Counted from the stretch's first letter, positions 1-8,527 are shown. The stretch is DNA of 64,000 nucleotides from Edaphobacter aggregans DSM 19364 (GCF_000745965.1 NZ_JQKI01000013.1:62001-126000); one strand, 5' to 3'. Notes: a model not told the origin generated them from the sequence alone. A program made the numbers and translations.

Positions 1-276
1 GCTCGCAGCCGGAACCGCCTCACTCAGATCCGCCGTCAGCCCCCACACCACGTCCCCATCGCCCGCCATCGCCTCGATAAAATCCCCCGCATACCCATGG
101 CTCCCCGGGAGGCTCGTCACCCGGTGAACACGACAGCTCTCCAGGTCTCTCCTCGCGCCATCGTCCGATCCCGCACCACCTTGACCCCACGCCCCCATCG
201 TGGCCGCGACAACGCACACAACCAGCGCCAGCCTCTTCCACCCGACACCCCCGCGACCAATGTGCATGACTGCCAT
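1..276 (-). CDS. Secreted protein, N-terminal fragment (runs off left edge)
   Basis: The reading frame is open from an ATG at 276 to the left edge, giving 92 codons. The first 32 residues look like a Sec signal peptide: a basic stretch (GWKR) followed by a hydrophobic core (LALVVCVVAATMGAW) and a likely cleavage site before GQGG. The mature part begins with a small/acidic linker and then a mixed sequence (DLESCRVHRVTSLPG). No family is recognised from this fragment. A second in-frame ATG at 267 is an alternative start. The other-strand frames here lack any signal-peptide logic, which is why this frame is preferred. Confidence 0.6.
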   Translation of the reverse strand, partial: MAVMHIGRGGVGWKRLALVVCVVAATMGAWGQGGAGSDDGARRDLESCRVHRVTSLPGSHGYAGDFIEAMAGDGDVVWGLTADLSEAVPAAS

Positions 277-376
277 GACCGGAACACCCCCACTCCGCTC
301 GAGCACTCACCTCAAATCTACTGCGATGCGCGTTTATTGCAAGGTTTGCAAATACAGCAGCTCGCTCTACCCCCAC

Positions 377-1453
377 CTACGTGCGGACAGAGGAGAAGTC
401 CGGCAAAAAGAAAAAGACAATCGCCAGGATGACATAGACGGCCAACAACTGCACTCCTTCAAGCCAGTTTGTCTCTCCGTCCGACGCAACCTGGCCCGTG
501 ATCAGGATCGAAAGAAAGATCGCCAATACCTCCGCAGGAGTGAATGCGAGGTCCATCGGTTGCGGCCCGATAAAGCGACTCAAAATCACAAGCAGCGGTG
601 CTACGAGCAACGCGATTTGAATGCTGCTTCCCACCGCGATGCCGAACGATAGCTCCATCTTGTCTTTCATTGCTGCGAACACCGCAGTGCTATGCTCCGC
701 CGCATTGCCAATGATGGCCACGACGATCACGCCGACGAAGACCTGTGTCATTCCAAATGCAGCGGCAGCCTGCTGTACCGATCCAACTAAAATCTCGCTG
801 ATCCACGCAATCAGCGCCGTAGCGACAGCCAGCGTAATCACGGATCGGACCAGACTGACGGGCTTTTCCTCGTGCTCCGTCGAGTCCGCACCTCCACCCT
901 GAAATAAAGACTTGTGCGTGTAAAGGGAAAAGATCAGGTGCGCCACATACGTCAGAAGAAGAACGATCGCAATGTCGAGGCCCAGCCGGTTCTCCAGTTG
1001 GTGCGGCCCATAGTTTTTCAAATGATGAAAGGCTGCCGGAACGATGAGCCCGACCGCGGCCAGCGTAAGCAGTATCGCCTGTGCACTGGCCGCAGTCGGA
1101 TTGAACCTCTGAGACTTATAGCGCAACCCTCCGGCAAAGGCAGACAACCCAAATACCAGAAGAACATTGCCAATGATCGATCCCGTCAGAGATGCCTTCA
1201 CCACATCGTAAAGGCCCCTCTGCAGAGCGGCGATCGCGATGATCAACTCGGCTGCATTGCCGAACGTTGCGTTCAACAAACCGCCGATCCCCTCCCCTAA
1301 CCGGTGAGCGATCTGCTCTGTCGCACGCCCCAGTATTCCTGCAAGAGGAACAATCGACAGACACGCTGTTATGAAAATGTAGGTGTGGGCCTCTGGCCGA
1401 AGCAGTTCAAGCCCGATCGTGATCGGTACAAAGACAAGCAGCCATTTGAGCAT
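377..1453 (-). CDS. cax: Calcium/proton antiporter (CaCA family, CAX/ChaA type)
   Basis: An integral membrane protein of 358 residues that should exchange Ca2+ (or another cation) for H+ across the inner membrane. The family signature is two internally repeated alpha motifs: GNAAELIIAI at residues 65-74 and GNAAEHSTAV at 249-258. Their glutamates form the ion-binding site in characterised CAX proteins. About ten hydrophobic segments are visible, with an acidic/basic loop near residues 185-200 separating the halves. Length fits bacterial CAX. No clear Shine-Dalgarno is seen before the ATG. It stands alone, with a 516-base upstream gap. Substrate specificity cannot be read from the sequence. 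Confidence 0.92.
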   Translation of the reverse strand: MLKWLLVFVPITIGLELLRPEAHTYIFITACLSIVPLAGILGRATEQIAHRLGEGIGGLLNATFGNAAELIIAIAALQRGLYDVVKASLTGSIIGNVLLVFGLSAFAGGLRYKSQRFNPTAASAQAILLTLAAVGLIVPAAFHHLKNYGPHQLENRLGLDIAIVLLLTYVAHLIFSLYTHKSLFQGGGADSTEHEEKPVSLVRSVITLAVATALIAWISEILVGSVQQAAAAFGMTQVFVGVIVVAIIGNAAEHSTAVFAAMKDKMELSFGIAVGSSIQIALLVAPLLVILSRFIGPQPMDLAFTPAEVLAIFLSILITGQVASDGETNWLEGVQLLAVYVILAIVFFFLPDFSSVRT

Positions 1454-1969
1454 AAAGGTCTACTAAAAATAGCCTCTACCCTCCCGGGATGCAACAAAGC
1501 GGCCCTTGGGACAGCTCAACGTCCCTCAACAATTGAGGCGATCTAACGCCATCAATCGGCTGTCTCACCGGCTTCCGGTTAGCCGACGATGCAGAAGTAA
1601 CGTTGTTGATCAACACCAGCCGTGCCCACCAGTGACACCGGATCACTCGGCTGCATCCATATAGCATCGACTCCAGTAATTCCCCGAGGAAAAACTTCTG
1701 CCCCACCTTGGCTCCATTGACACAGGGTTGTCCCCACCGCTTCCACACCTGCGCCCTCCAGCTAAAACGCCGAGTTCAACTGCGAGTACGCCAGGAAGGG
1801 CACATCCAACAGCGATATTCCATCCATCTCCGGAACCCCGCAACGCATCTTGTGGAGTGCACCCAGACTGAAACACGATCCAGTGGAATCCAACCATCGG
1901 TTTTCTTGAAAGGAGCAATCTAACCTTTGAGGGGCCTATCAACGAACTGCCTTACGGAGATGTCGTGTC
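1454..1969. other. Intergenic region between divergent cax and DUF2490 gene
   Basis: This 516-base stretch carries no convincing gene. The short frames that cross it on both strands have no recognisable domain and no ribosome-binding site. It must hold the promoters of the two divergent genes. Its base composition is less GC-rich than the flanking cax gene. Confidence 0.6.
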
Positions 1970-2764
1970 TTGGTAAAACTTTTTTGGAGTCTTGCAGCCG
2001 TCTTATTTGCTTCCTCTCCCGAGCTTGGCTTTGCACAGAGCACACCTCCGCTTCGCGGTGCTGAAAAGTCTTCCTGGTACATGTATTTTGGAGATCATCC
2101 CGTCACAAAAAACTATGGTATTCACCTGGAGGCACAGTATCGTGCGCAAGGTGTTGGACAAGAACCAACTCAGCTCCTGTTGCGTCCCGGCATTGTCCGG
2201 TACTTTCCGAAAAACATCGTGGTCTCTGTGCTATATGCGTATGTGCGCGACTACCCTTTCCAGGGTGGACCACTTGCGGACAGTCGACGCACCGGGCCTC
2301 AACCGGAGCAGCGGTTAGCGGAGGAGTTTCGCTGGACACACACACTAGCGAATTATTCAGGCAAGCGGGCAACGGCGCAGCATCGATTTCGACTGGAGCA
2401 GCGTTGGCTTGGTCAGAGTAGCGAAGGACAGGGTGTATACGATTGGCATTTCGGCGAGCGTGCGCGATATCGCCTCTATACGCAGTTCCCACTGCCTTTC
2501 AACACGAAGGATGCCCGGCCAGACTATTTTGCGGCATATGACGAGGTGCTGGTTCGTTTCGGACCTCATGGTGGGACATCTGCACTCGATCAGAACCGGA
2601 CGTACGGTGCCTTGGGGTGGAAACTTTCACCTGAATTCAATCTTGAAATCGGATACCTCCATCAATACCTTCCGAGGTCGAATGGATTCGTTGGCGAACA
2701 TAACAACGCTTTTCAGTTTTCCATAGCCTCTATCGCGCCGCTACGGAAGTTATTTGGTCGATAA
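1970..2764 (+). CDS. DUF2490 family outer-membrane-like protein
   Basis: 264 residues with an N-terminal signal peptide (hydrophobic core LAAVLFASSPELGFAQ). The body is aromatic-rich and alternating (SWYMYFGDHPV, YGIHLEAQYR, RHRFRLEQRW, ARYRLYTQFPL, LEIGYLHQY), typical of a small beta-barrel, and agrees with the DUF2490 pattern in which conserved Arg/Tyr strands recur. Function is unknown for the family. The start is TTG at 1970, 10 bases after GGAG at 1956-1959; the nearby ATG at 1960 is out of frame. GC content is visibly lower than in most neighbours, with many A/T third positions, so recent acquisition is possible. Confidence 0.8.
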   Translation: MVKLFWSLAAVLFASSPELGFAQSTPPLRGAEKSSWYMYFGDHPVTKNYGIHLEAQYRAQGVGQEPTQLLLRPGIVRYFPKNIVVSVLYAYVRDYPFQGGPLADSRRTGPQPEQRLAEEFRWTHTLANYSGKRATAQHRFRLEQRWLGQSSEGQGVYDWHFGERARYRLYTQFPLPFNTKDARPDYFAAYDEVLVRFGPHGGTSALDQNRTYGALGWKLSPEFNLEIGYLHQYLPRSNGFVGEHNNAFQFSIASIAPLRKLFGR

Positions 2765-2803
2765 GAGGTGTAAACCCGCAAAATGCTGTGAGACAACCGC
2801 ACT

Positions 2804-2850
2804 AACAACCCAAATCTGCAACAACCCAAATCTGCAACAACCCAAATCTG
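2804..2850. repeat. Short tandem repeat, 16-base unit, about three copies
   Basis: The unit CAACAACCCAAATCTG occurs at 2804-2818 (lacking its first base), 2819-2834 and 2835-2850 without mismatch. It directly abuts a copy of the dispersed repeat A at 2851. The rest of the 2765-3077 gap has no gene. Confidence 0.95.
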
Positions 2851-2876
2851 CCCCAAAATCGCGTGTCAAGCCCCAA
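2851..2876 (+). repeat. Dispersed intergenic repeat A, copy 1
   Basis: The core AAATCGCGTGTCAAGCCCC is present here and as its reverse complement at 15177-15202. A degenerate version lies near 58867-58893. All three copies are intergenic. Confidence 0.75.
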
Positions 2877-3001
2877 TATGAGCTATCTTAAACAAAACAA
2901 ACGTTTTGCGCGTTGCCGATTAATTACCTGCAGTTCGCTACAATTAAATCAGCGTCGAAAGTCTTGAGCCGCCAGCCCGGGTTCCAACCCTCAGTCAAAG
3001 A

Positions 3002-3077
3002 CCGGAAAACCGAAGTACCAACCTAAGTCTTCTTTTTCGAATACTTTGCACAAAAAGGCACGGGGGGGGAAGGGTAC
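3002..3077 (-). repeat. Dispersed intergenic repeat B, copy 1 (reverse orientation)
   Basis: Read on the minus strand it runs GGTACC, a C-run, CTTTTTGTGCAAAGTATTCG, then an AAGACTTAGGTTGGTACTTCGG end. It starts at the coaD stop codon. Matching copies lie at 47512-47570 and 58655-58732. No open frame or transposase is associated. The C-run of nine is striking. Confidence 0.85.
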
Positions 3078-3572
3078 CTAGACCCGGCTCGGCACTTTGG
3101 CCTTCAGCCGCTCCACCACCAGCGGAGGAACCAGCGCCGAGACGTCGCCGCCCAGCTGAAAGACACCCTTGATCAGCCGCGAGCTGACATATGTGTACTT
3201 CTCCGCCGGCATCATGAACAGCGTCTCCAGCTCCGGGTCCAGCTTCCGGTTCATCATCGCCATCTGGAACTCGTACTCGTAGTCCGAAATCGCCCGTATG
3301 CCGCGCAGAACCGCCTTCGCACCCTGCTCCCGGGCAAAATCGACCAGCAGCCCGTCGAAGGTCGTAACCGAAACGTTCCCGAAACCCCGGGTGGCCTCGG
3401 TGATCATCTCCACCCGCTCCGGAACCGTGAACAGCGGCGCGCCTTTCTCCGAGTTGCGCAGGATCGCCACCACCAGGTGGTCCACAATCTTCGCGCCCCG
3501 CGCGATCAGGTCCAAATGCCCGTTCGTCAGAGGGTCGAACGTCCCCGGATAGATTGCCTTGACCGTATGCAT
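3078..3572 (-). CDS. coaD: Phosphopantetheine adenylyltransferase
   Basis: Cytoplasmic enzyme of 164 residues that adenylylates 4'-phosphopantetheine with ATP to give dephospho-CoA, the penultimate step of coenzyme A synthesis. It shows the nucleotidyltransferase signature GTFDPLTNGH (residues 10-19), the central block VLRGIRAISDYEYEFQMA that closes the substrate site, NRKLDPELETLF, and the YTYVSSRLIK segment that corresponds to the ISSxxVR motif. Length and motif order are those of bacterial CoaD. It is divergent from the ECF sigma gene at 3670. Its 3' end runs straight into repeat B. Confidence 0.97.
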   Translation of the reverse strand: MHTVKAIYPGTFDPLTNGHLDLIARGAKIVDHLVVAILRNSEKGAPLFTVPERVEMITEATRGFGNVSVTTFDGLLVDFAREQGAKAVLRGIRAISDYEYEFQMAMMNRKLDPELETLFMMPAEKYTYVSSRLIKGVFQLGGDVSALVPPLVVERLKAKVPSRV

Positions 3573-3669
3573 CCCAATTGCAGCATACCTGCACCGTCGA
3601 AAATAATCTCTACGGCTGTAGTCCTACCCCGCCCAAACCCGTCTGTCTGGTTAGCCGGAACCGAAAAGC

Positions 3670-4266
3670 ATGTCCACCGACGCCATCACACCGAACCTCA
3701 TCCCCGACATGCAATCCACCGCGGCAGCGACCCCCTTCGACGACCTCGACGGCATCGTCGCCACCCACCAGCAGCGCATCTTCCGCTTCCTCCTCACCAG
3801 CCTCCGCGAGCCCGACATCGCCCACACCCTCACCCAGGAGACCTTCCTCCGCGCCTGGAGCACCCGCGCCTCCTTCCGCGGCGACTGCTCCATCGCCACC
3901 TGGCTCACCCGCATCGCCCTCAACCTCCTCCGCGACCACACCCGCACCCAGCGCTTCCGCTTCTGGCGCCGCGCCTCCGCCTCCTCCGTCGACGCCACCG
4001 AGATCGCCGCCTTCCTCCCACACCGCGACTCTCCCCTCGAATCCCGCCTCATCGCCTCCGAACAGATGACCCTCATCTGGCAGACCGTCGGCAGCCTCTC
4101 CGACCGCCAGCGCACCGTCTTCCTCCTCCGCTTCGTCGACGAGATGGAGCTCCCCGAGATCGCCGCCGCCACCGGCCTCCCTCTCAGCACCGTCAAGAGC
4201 CACCTCTACCGCGCCCTGGCCGCCATCCGCACGCGCCACGCCGCATCCACAAGGAAAACCCCGTGA
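3670..4266 (+). CDS. ECF-type RNA polymerase sigma factor (sigma-70 family)
   Basis: 198 residues with region 2 (HQQRIFRFLLTSLREPDIAHTLTQETFLRAWSTRASFRGDCSIATWLTRIALNLLRDHTR, about residues 33-93), a variable linker, and region 4 (LSDRQRTVFLLRFVDEMELPEIAAATGLPLSTVKSHLYRALAAIR, about 144-188) with its helix-turn-helix. Region 3 is missing, as in ECF sigma factors. It should direct polymerase to envelope-stress or similar promoters when released by its anti-sigma factor. The stop codon overlaps the GTG start of the anti-sigma gene (GTGA), so the two are translationally coupled. No strong Shine-Dalgarno is seen before its ATG. Confidence 0.93.
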   Translation: MSTDAITPNLIPDMQSTAAATPFDDLDGIVATHQQRIFRFLLTSLREPDIAHTLTQETFLRAWSTRASFRGDCSIATWLTRIALNLLRDHTRTQRFRFWRRASASSVDATEIAAFLPHRDSPLESRLIASEQMTLIWQTVGSLSDRQRTVFLLRFVDEMELPEIAAATGLPLSTVKSHLYRALAAIRTRHAASTRKTP

Positions 4267-4790
4267 CTCCACACCTCACCCACGAACAGCTCTCGGACCT
4301 CATCCTCACCCAACCGACCGCGGACTTCCACGAGGCCGGCCGCCTCGATATGCTGCGGGACCACCTCCGCAGCTGCGAGCGCTGCTCCTCCGACCTCGCC
4401 CAACTCCGGGACTCGCTGGCAGCCTTCCGCTCCACCGCCGACGGCTGGGCCACCAGCGAGTGGAGCCGCCCGCGCACCAGCCAGCTGCTGCTCTCCACTC
4501 CGCCCCGTGCAGGCCTCTGGGGGAGCCTCCCCCTGCCCGCCCTCTGGGCCGCCGCAGCCACACTCGTCGTCGCCATCACCCTTCCGCTCGCACTGCACCA
4601 CGACTCCCCGGCCACCCCAAAGACCCCGGCGGCCACCGTCACCCCCCAGCCCCAAAGCAGCCAGTCCGACGAAGCTCTTCTAGAAGAGATCGACGAGACG
4701 CTCTCCTCCTCAATCCCCTCCCCGATGCAGCCGCTCGACGACCCCACGGCCGGCCGGCACAACCAGCTCAACGATCAAAGGAAGAACTGA
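4263..4790 (+). CDS. Zinc-binding transmembrane anti-sigma factor
   Basis: 175 residues starting at the GTG that overlaps the sigma-factor stop. The N-terminal part holds a zinc-binding anti-sigma (ZAS-like) motif, HLRSCERC (H-x3-C-x2-C, about residues 33-40), inside helices that would grip the sigma factor. A single hydrophobic segment (LPALWAAAATLVVAITLPLAL) follows near 95-115. The remainder is a Pro/Thr/Gln-rich periplasmic tail ending in an acidic helix. Gene order sigma/anti-sigma/periplasmic sensor supports a signal passing from the periplasm to the sigma factor. How the anti-sigma factor is inactivated is not evident. Confidence 0.85.
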   Translation: MTPHLTHEQLSDLILTQPTADFHEAGRLDMLRDHLRSCERCSSDLAQLRDSLAAFRSTADGWATSEWSRPRTSQLLLSTPPRAGLWGSLPLPALWAAAATLVVAITLPLALHHDSPATPKTPAATVTPQPQSSQSDEALLEEIDETLSSSIPSPMQPLDDPTAGRHNQLNDQRKN

Positions 4791-4791
4791 C

Positions 4792-5604
4792 ATGACACGA
4801 CACCATCTCCTCACTCTGGCCTCTCTCTCTCTTCTGTGCACCTCCTCCGCCCTGGCTCAAACAACCTCCACGGCCCCCGCGCCTCCGCCACCACCGGACG
4901 GCCCGGCTCCAAGGGCACATGCCAAGACCGTCCGCGACGTCCAGTACCGCGTCGTCACCCCCGGTGTCCCGGGGTCGCGCGCCGATCTCCGCATCGCGCC
5001 TCCCGGCATCTGGTGGAAGAATCCTGACATCATCCAGAAGCTCTCCCTTACCGCCGACCAGCAGAAGCGCATGGACGACATCTTTCAGCAGAGCCGCATC
5101 CAGTTGATCGACTTGAAGGCCAACGTCGAAAAGCAAGAAGTCATGCTCGAACCCATGCTCTCGGCCAATCCTCCCGACACTAACAAGGTCCTCGCACAGA
5201 TCGACCACGTCGCCAGCGCCCGCGCCGAACTTGAGAAGGCAAACGCCCGCATGCTCCTCGGCATCCGCGGCGTTCTCTCCGCCGATCAGTGGACCAAGCT
5301 CCAGGCCGAGCAGCGCGAGAATCGCCGCATGATGTTCAAGTTCCAGCCCGGACCCGGGGGGCCCGGAGGACCTGGAGGACCGGACATGATGTTCAAAGGT
5401 CCGAAAGGCCCCGGCGGCCCCGAGAGCTTCAGGGGACCGGGACTTTCCATAGAGCGCGGGCTCTCCGTCGGACCTCATGGCCCGCTCAGTATGCTTGAAC
5501 TTCCTCCGCTGCCTTCAGGCGACTCCATCGGAGTCTTCAGCGAAGAGCCGGGCGTGACCATCGACCTTCTGGACTCCGCTCCCGACGACGACCTCGATCT
5601 CTAG
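4792..5604 (+). CDS. Periplasmic Spy/CpxP-like protein (LTxxQ motifs)
   Basis: 270 residues with a signal peptide (LLTLASLSLLCTSSALAQ). Residues about 85-185 form a helical region with two LTxxQ-type motifs, LTADQQ and LSADQW, as in the Spy/CpxP fold used for periplasmic chaperoning or stress sensing. It is followed by a glycine/proline tract resembling collagen (GPGGPGGPGGPDMM, GPKGPGGP) and an acidic C-terminus. A ribosome-binding site (AAGGAAG) precedes the ATG, which lies one base after the anti-sigma stop, so the three genes are one operon. By analogy it may feed back on the sigma/anti-sigma pair; that is inference. Confidence 0.8.
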   Translation: MTRHHLLTLASLSLLCTSSALAQTTSTAPAPPPPPDGPAPRAHAKTVRDVQYRVVTPGVPGSRADLRIAPPGIWWKNPDIIQKLSLTADQQKRMDDIFQQSRIQLIDLKANVEKQEVMLEPMLSANPPDTNKVLAQIDHVASARAELEKANARMLLGIRGVLSADQWTKLQAEQRENRRMMFKFQPGPGGPGGPGGPDMMFKGPKGPGGPESFRGPGLSIERGLSVGPHGPLSMLELPPLPSGDSIGVFSEEPGVTIDLLDSAPDDDLDL

Positions 5605-5643
5605 AAAGCGGCTCAACGGAGCCGGAGTAATCTGCCTGAAATC

Positions 5644-5677
5644 AGAAAGCCACTCACCGCGAGGCGAGTGGCTTTCT
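5644..5677. terminator. Bidirectional intrinsic terminator between sigma operon and recA
   Basis: A perfect 12-base stem (AGAAAGCCACTC / GAGTGGCTTTCT) with a 10-base loop, followed on the plus strand by an A/T-rich ATATTTATTT tail. It sits between two convergent genes and can serve both. Confidence 0.85.
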
Positions 5678-5701
5678 ATATTTATTTCGAATCCAGAAGG
5701 T

Positions 5702-6778
5702 CTACGAACGGCGGCTCTTGACGGCCTCGGTGGCCGCAGCGGCTCCGTTCACCGGCACCGCCGGAACCTCGGGAGTTCCGTCGCTGGCCCCGATCCCGAG
5801 CTTCTTACGAAGCTCCGCATCGATGCGGCCGAAGGTGTCCTTGTTCTCTTTCAGGAAGTTGCGAACGTTCTCGCGCCCCTGGCCGATGCGCTCGCCCGAG
5901 TAGCTGTACCACGCACCGCTCTTCTCGACGATGTTGTGCAGCACCGCGAGGTCCAGCACATCACCCTCGCGCGAGATGCCCTCGCCGTACAGGATGTCGA
6001 ACTCGGCCTCGCGGAAGGGCGCGGCCACCTTGTTCTTGACGATCTTGGTCTTGGTGCGCGAGCCCACCACGACTTCGCCGTCCTTCACCGCGCCAATGCG
6101 ACGGATGTCGATGCGCACCGAGGAGTAGAACTTCAGCGCGCGGCCGCCGGTCGTCGTCTCCGGGTTGCCGAACATGACGCCGATCTTGTCGCGAATTTGA
6201 TTGATAAAGATCAGGCAGGTGCGCGACTTCGCCACCGTTCCCGTCAGCTTCCTCAACGCCTGGCTCATCAAACGAGCCTGCAAACCCATGTGCGAGTCGC
6301 CCATCTCGCCGTCGATCTCGGCCTTCGGCACCAGCGCCGCCACCGAGTCGACCACCAGCACGTCGATCGCACCCGACTTCACCAGAGCATCCACAATCTC
6401 CAGCGCCTGTTCGCCGTAGTCCGGCTGGCTCACCAGCAGGTTGTCCACGTCGACGCCCAGCTTCTTCGCATACGCCGGATCGAGCGCATGTTCGGCGTCC
6501 ACAAACGCCGCCAGTCCGCCCGCCTTCTGCGCCTCGGCGATGATCTGCAGCGTAATCGTCGTCTTACCCGATGACTCCGGCCCGAAGATCTCGACCACGC
6601 GTCCGCGCGGAACGCCACCGACTCCAAGCGCCGCGTCAAACGAGATCGAACCAGTGGAGATGACTGAGATCGGGACAATCGCCTCCTTGGCTCCGAGCCT
6701 CATAATCGAGCCCTTGCCGAACTGCTTCTCAAGCTGTGAAAGCGCTGTCTCTATCGCCTTATTACGGTCATCTGCCAC
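5702..6778 (-). CDS. recA: Recombinase RecA
   Basis: 358 residues; the ATP-dependent DNA strand-exchange protein and SOS co-protease. Walker A GPESSGKT is at residues 66-73 and the preceding MAW-type segment GSIMRLG is intact. Loop regions ([54 protein letters not shown]) and the C-terminal domain are complete, followed by an Ala/Pro-rich tail. GAGGAG lies 8 bases before the ATG. Its promoter carries a palindrome next to the -10 element, described separately. Confidence 0.99.
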   Translation of the reverse strand: MADDRNKAIETALSQLEKQFGKGSIMRLGAKEAIVPISVISTGSISFDAALGVGGVPRGRVVEIFGPESSGKTTITLQIIAEAQKAGGLAAFVDAEHALDPAYAKKLGVDVDNLLVSQPDYGEQALEIVDALVKSGAIDVLVVDSVAALVPKAEIDGEMGDSHMGLQARLMSQALRKLTGTVAKSRTCLIFINQIRDKIGVMFGNPETTTGGRALKFYSSVRIDIRRIGAVKDGEVVVGSRTKTKIVKNKVAAPFREAEFDILYGEGISREGDVLDLAVLHNIVEKSGAWYSYSGERIGQGRENVRNFLKENKDTFGRIDAELRKKLGIGASDGTPEVPAVPVNGAAAATEAVKSRRS

Positions 6779-6811
6779 GAAAACTCTCCTCTGGTGGTAA
6801 CGTCAAAGCGG

Positions 6812-6840
6812 ATTCTAGCATTTAAATGCGGGATAGCAAA
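6812..6840 (-). promoter_or_regulatory. recA promoter with 12-base palindrome in the spacer
   Basis: On the minus strand a -10 element TAGAAT (6817-6812) is preceded by a 17-base spacer and a weak -35 TTTGCT (6840-6835). A perfect palindrome GCATTTAAATGC (6818-6829) abuts the -10. It is a plausible operator for an SOS-type repressor, but the LexA site of this group is not known to me, so the repressor is unassigned. Confidence 0.5.
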
Positions 6841-6883
6841 GAAAAAGCGAATACAACTACGGTCGCCGGATCTATCGGCCAGC

Positions 6884-8464
6884 TTAGCGTTTGAGAAGAT
6901 CCACCGGCTGGTTCACATCCTCGATGCGGAAGTGCGAGGCCAGCGCCGGATGCCTCTCCGCCACCGTCCTATACATCTCCCACGCCACGCGGCGATAGCT
7001 GAAGTGTCCAGCAACGCCCGAGCGCAGCTCGGAGATGTAGAGCGCCTCGGCAAAGTCCATCTTGAACATCGCGCGGCAGCGCGTTCCCAGCGGAAGCAGA
7101 TACTGCGCCGACTGCTCAGCCTCGGGAACGCCTGAGTCGCGGAGCGCCCGATAGGCTGCGAACGCCGCGTCCATGGCTGCCTTGTACTCGCCTTCGAGGT
7201 TGGCTTCGGCGAGCGTCGGCTGGCCCGGGCAGGTTGGTTCGTCGTAGCCATGCGCGTCGGTGAAGCCCTGCAGAAGCTGCACGCAGCGGCGGTGGCGGTG
7301 CATGTCGCGGAAGCCGCCGATGTCCATCAGGATGTCGAAGCGGAAGCCCTGGCCGGCGCTGAAGCTGCGTAGAAGCTCGTCGTGGCGTCCGCGATGCTTC
7401 GTTCCCAGCGCGATCAGGTCGTCGCGCCGCGCCGCCGTCAGCGCAGCCACGTTCGCGCGAACCTGACGGTACGAGTAGTGGCAGTGCGGATAGAGCAGCG
7501 AGGTTGCCAGCTCCACCTCGAGCGACTCGGTGTCGTCGAGCAGATCGACGACTGGAGCGGGATCGATCGGCTGACCAGCCATCAGCTCCGCAGCCGCAGC
7601 GGTTAGCTCCCTGCGGCTCTCCGCAAGGTAAGGGTTCGGTGACGCGTACTTCACCAGCGTCGGCGCTGTCGCCACGGGACGCATCAGCAGCTCGGTTACG
7701 CGCGCGGCGCAGTTTCCATCGACCGAGCCGATCTCCTCGCAAAGCACCTTCGCATCCATCTGATGCACGTTCCACGCGGGCTCGGTTGCGGCGCGACGAA
7801 GCTTCTCGGCGATCTGCCGTACTTCGGCAAAGGGGCTGGTGAGCAGCCGCGAGACCTGCGTCTCCAGCGTGCGCGCGTTGACGATCTGGCCGAGCGAAGT
7901 GTTAGTCGCCAACGGAAGCAGATAGCGCGCGACATCGAAGGCGCGCGCCTTGAGCGTGCGCTCGTACGCCTCGGGCTTCATCTCCTCGGGACGCGGAATC
8001 GCCGCCTTCAGGCCGTCGAGCATCCCGACGCCGATGCGCTGGTAGGCCTTGAAGAGCGCCTCGACGGCCGCGGTAAACGCAGCAGTCTGCGGGCCTAGAT
8101 CGGGCGTGTACCAGCCTGAACGGCGGAAGTCCTGGTAGCGCGTCGAGCGCTCCTGACCGTCCCAGCGCTGCTCGTCGACCAGCTCGATGGCGGCCAGCAG
8201 GCTCAGCCGCTCGATGGCAAACGGAATGTGCGCGAGGTCGGCGATAGAGCGATGACCGTACTGGAAATAAAAGGTGTTGAGGAACTGCTCGGCGCGCTGC
8301 GAGCTGATCTCCGTCAGCGACTCCTTCATGCTCAGCGCAGAGCGGGAGTACTTGGCCATCGCGTACGCAAGGACCTCGGGGTCGGCTCCGTGAATGGCAT
8401 AGACATCGGTTTCGCTGGGTGCTGGATTGCCTGCAGAAGGGAGATTCTTCGGATCGCCTGACAT
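6884..8464 (-). CDS. Two-domain ThyX-like (FAD-dependent thymidylate synthase family) protein
   Basis: 526 residues, about twice a normal ThyX. The N-terminal half has the ThyX frame HRSIADLAH ... FAIERLSLLAAIELVDEQR ... STRYQDF (residues 71-113), but the signature RHR is replaced by EQR (98-100). The C-terminal half repeats the pattern: residues around 350-400 include RFDILMDIGGFRDMHRHRRCVQLLQGF, with RHR intact at 390-392. Classical ThyX transfers a methylene group to dUMP using FAD and NADPH. Whether this fused form does so, or has another flavin role, cannot be told. The gene is divergent from fabG. Confidence 0.8.
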   Translation of the reverse strand: MSGDPKNLPSAGNPAPSETDVYAIHGADPEVLAYAMAKYSRSALSMKESLTEISSQRAEQFLNTFYFQYGHRSIADLAHIPFAIERLSLLAAIELVDEQRWDGQERSTRYQDFRRSGWYTPDLGPQTAAFTAAVEALFKAYQRIGVGMLDGLKAAIPRPEEMKPEAYERTLKARAFDVARYLLPLATNTSLGQIVNARTLETQVSRLLTSPFAEVRQIAEKLRRAATEPAWNVHQMDAKVLCEEIGSVDGNCAARVTELLMRPVATAPTLVKYASPNPYLAESRRELTAAAAELMAGQPIDPAPVVDLLDDTESLEVELATSLLYPHCHYSYRQVRANVAALTAARRDDLIALGTKHRGRHDELLRSFSAGQGFRFDILMDIGGFRDMHRHRRCVQLLQGFTDAHGYDEPTCPGQPTLAEANLEGEYKAAMDAAFAAYRALRDSGVPEAEQSAQYLLPLGTRCRAMFKMDFAEALYISELRSGVAGHFSYRRVAWEMYRTVAERHPALASHFRIEDVNQPVDLLKR

Positions 8465-8495
8465 GGTGAGACTCAGAATACGTCATCGCGCTTCG

Positions 8496-8501
8496 TATAA
8501 T
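8496..8501 (+). promoter_or_regulatory. -10 element of fabG
   Basis: A consensus TATAAT lies 26 bases before the fabG ATG. No good -35 is found 16-18 bases upstream. The fabG ribosome-binding site GGAGG follows, 4 bases before the ATG. Confidence 0.5.
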
Positions 8502-8527
8502 GCGAATGGTTGACTTAACGGAGGTAC

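Noticed and set aside
2801-2855. Possible CRISPR-like array
   Set aside because: Three exact 16-base units are directly adjacent with no spacers; it is a simple tandem repeat.
2940-3000. tRNA-like GGTTCCAACC near 2981
   Set aside because: No acceptor stem, anticodon arm or CCA can be formed around it; no tRNA gene could be supported anywhere in the window.
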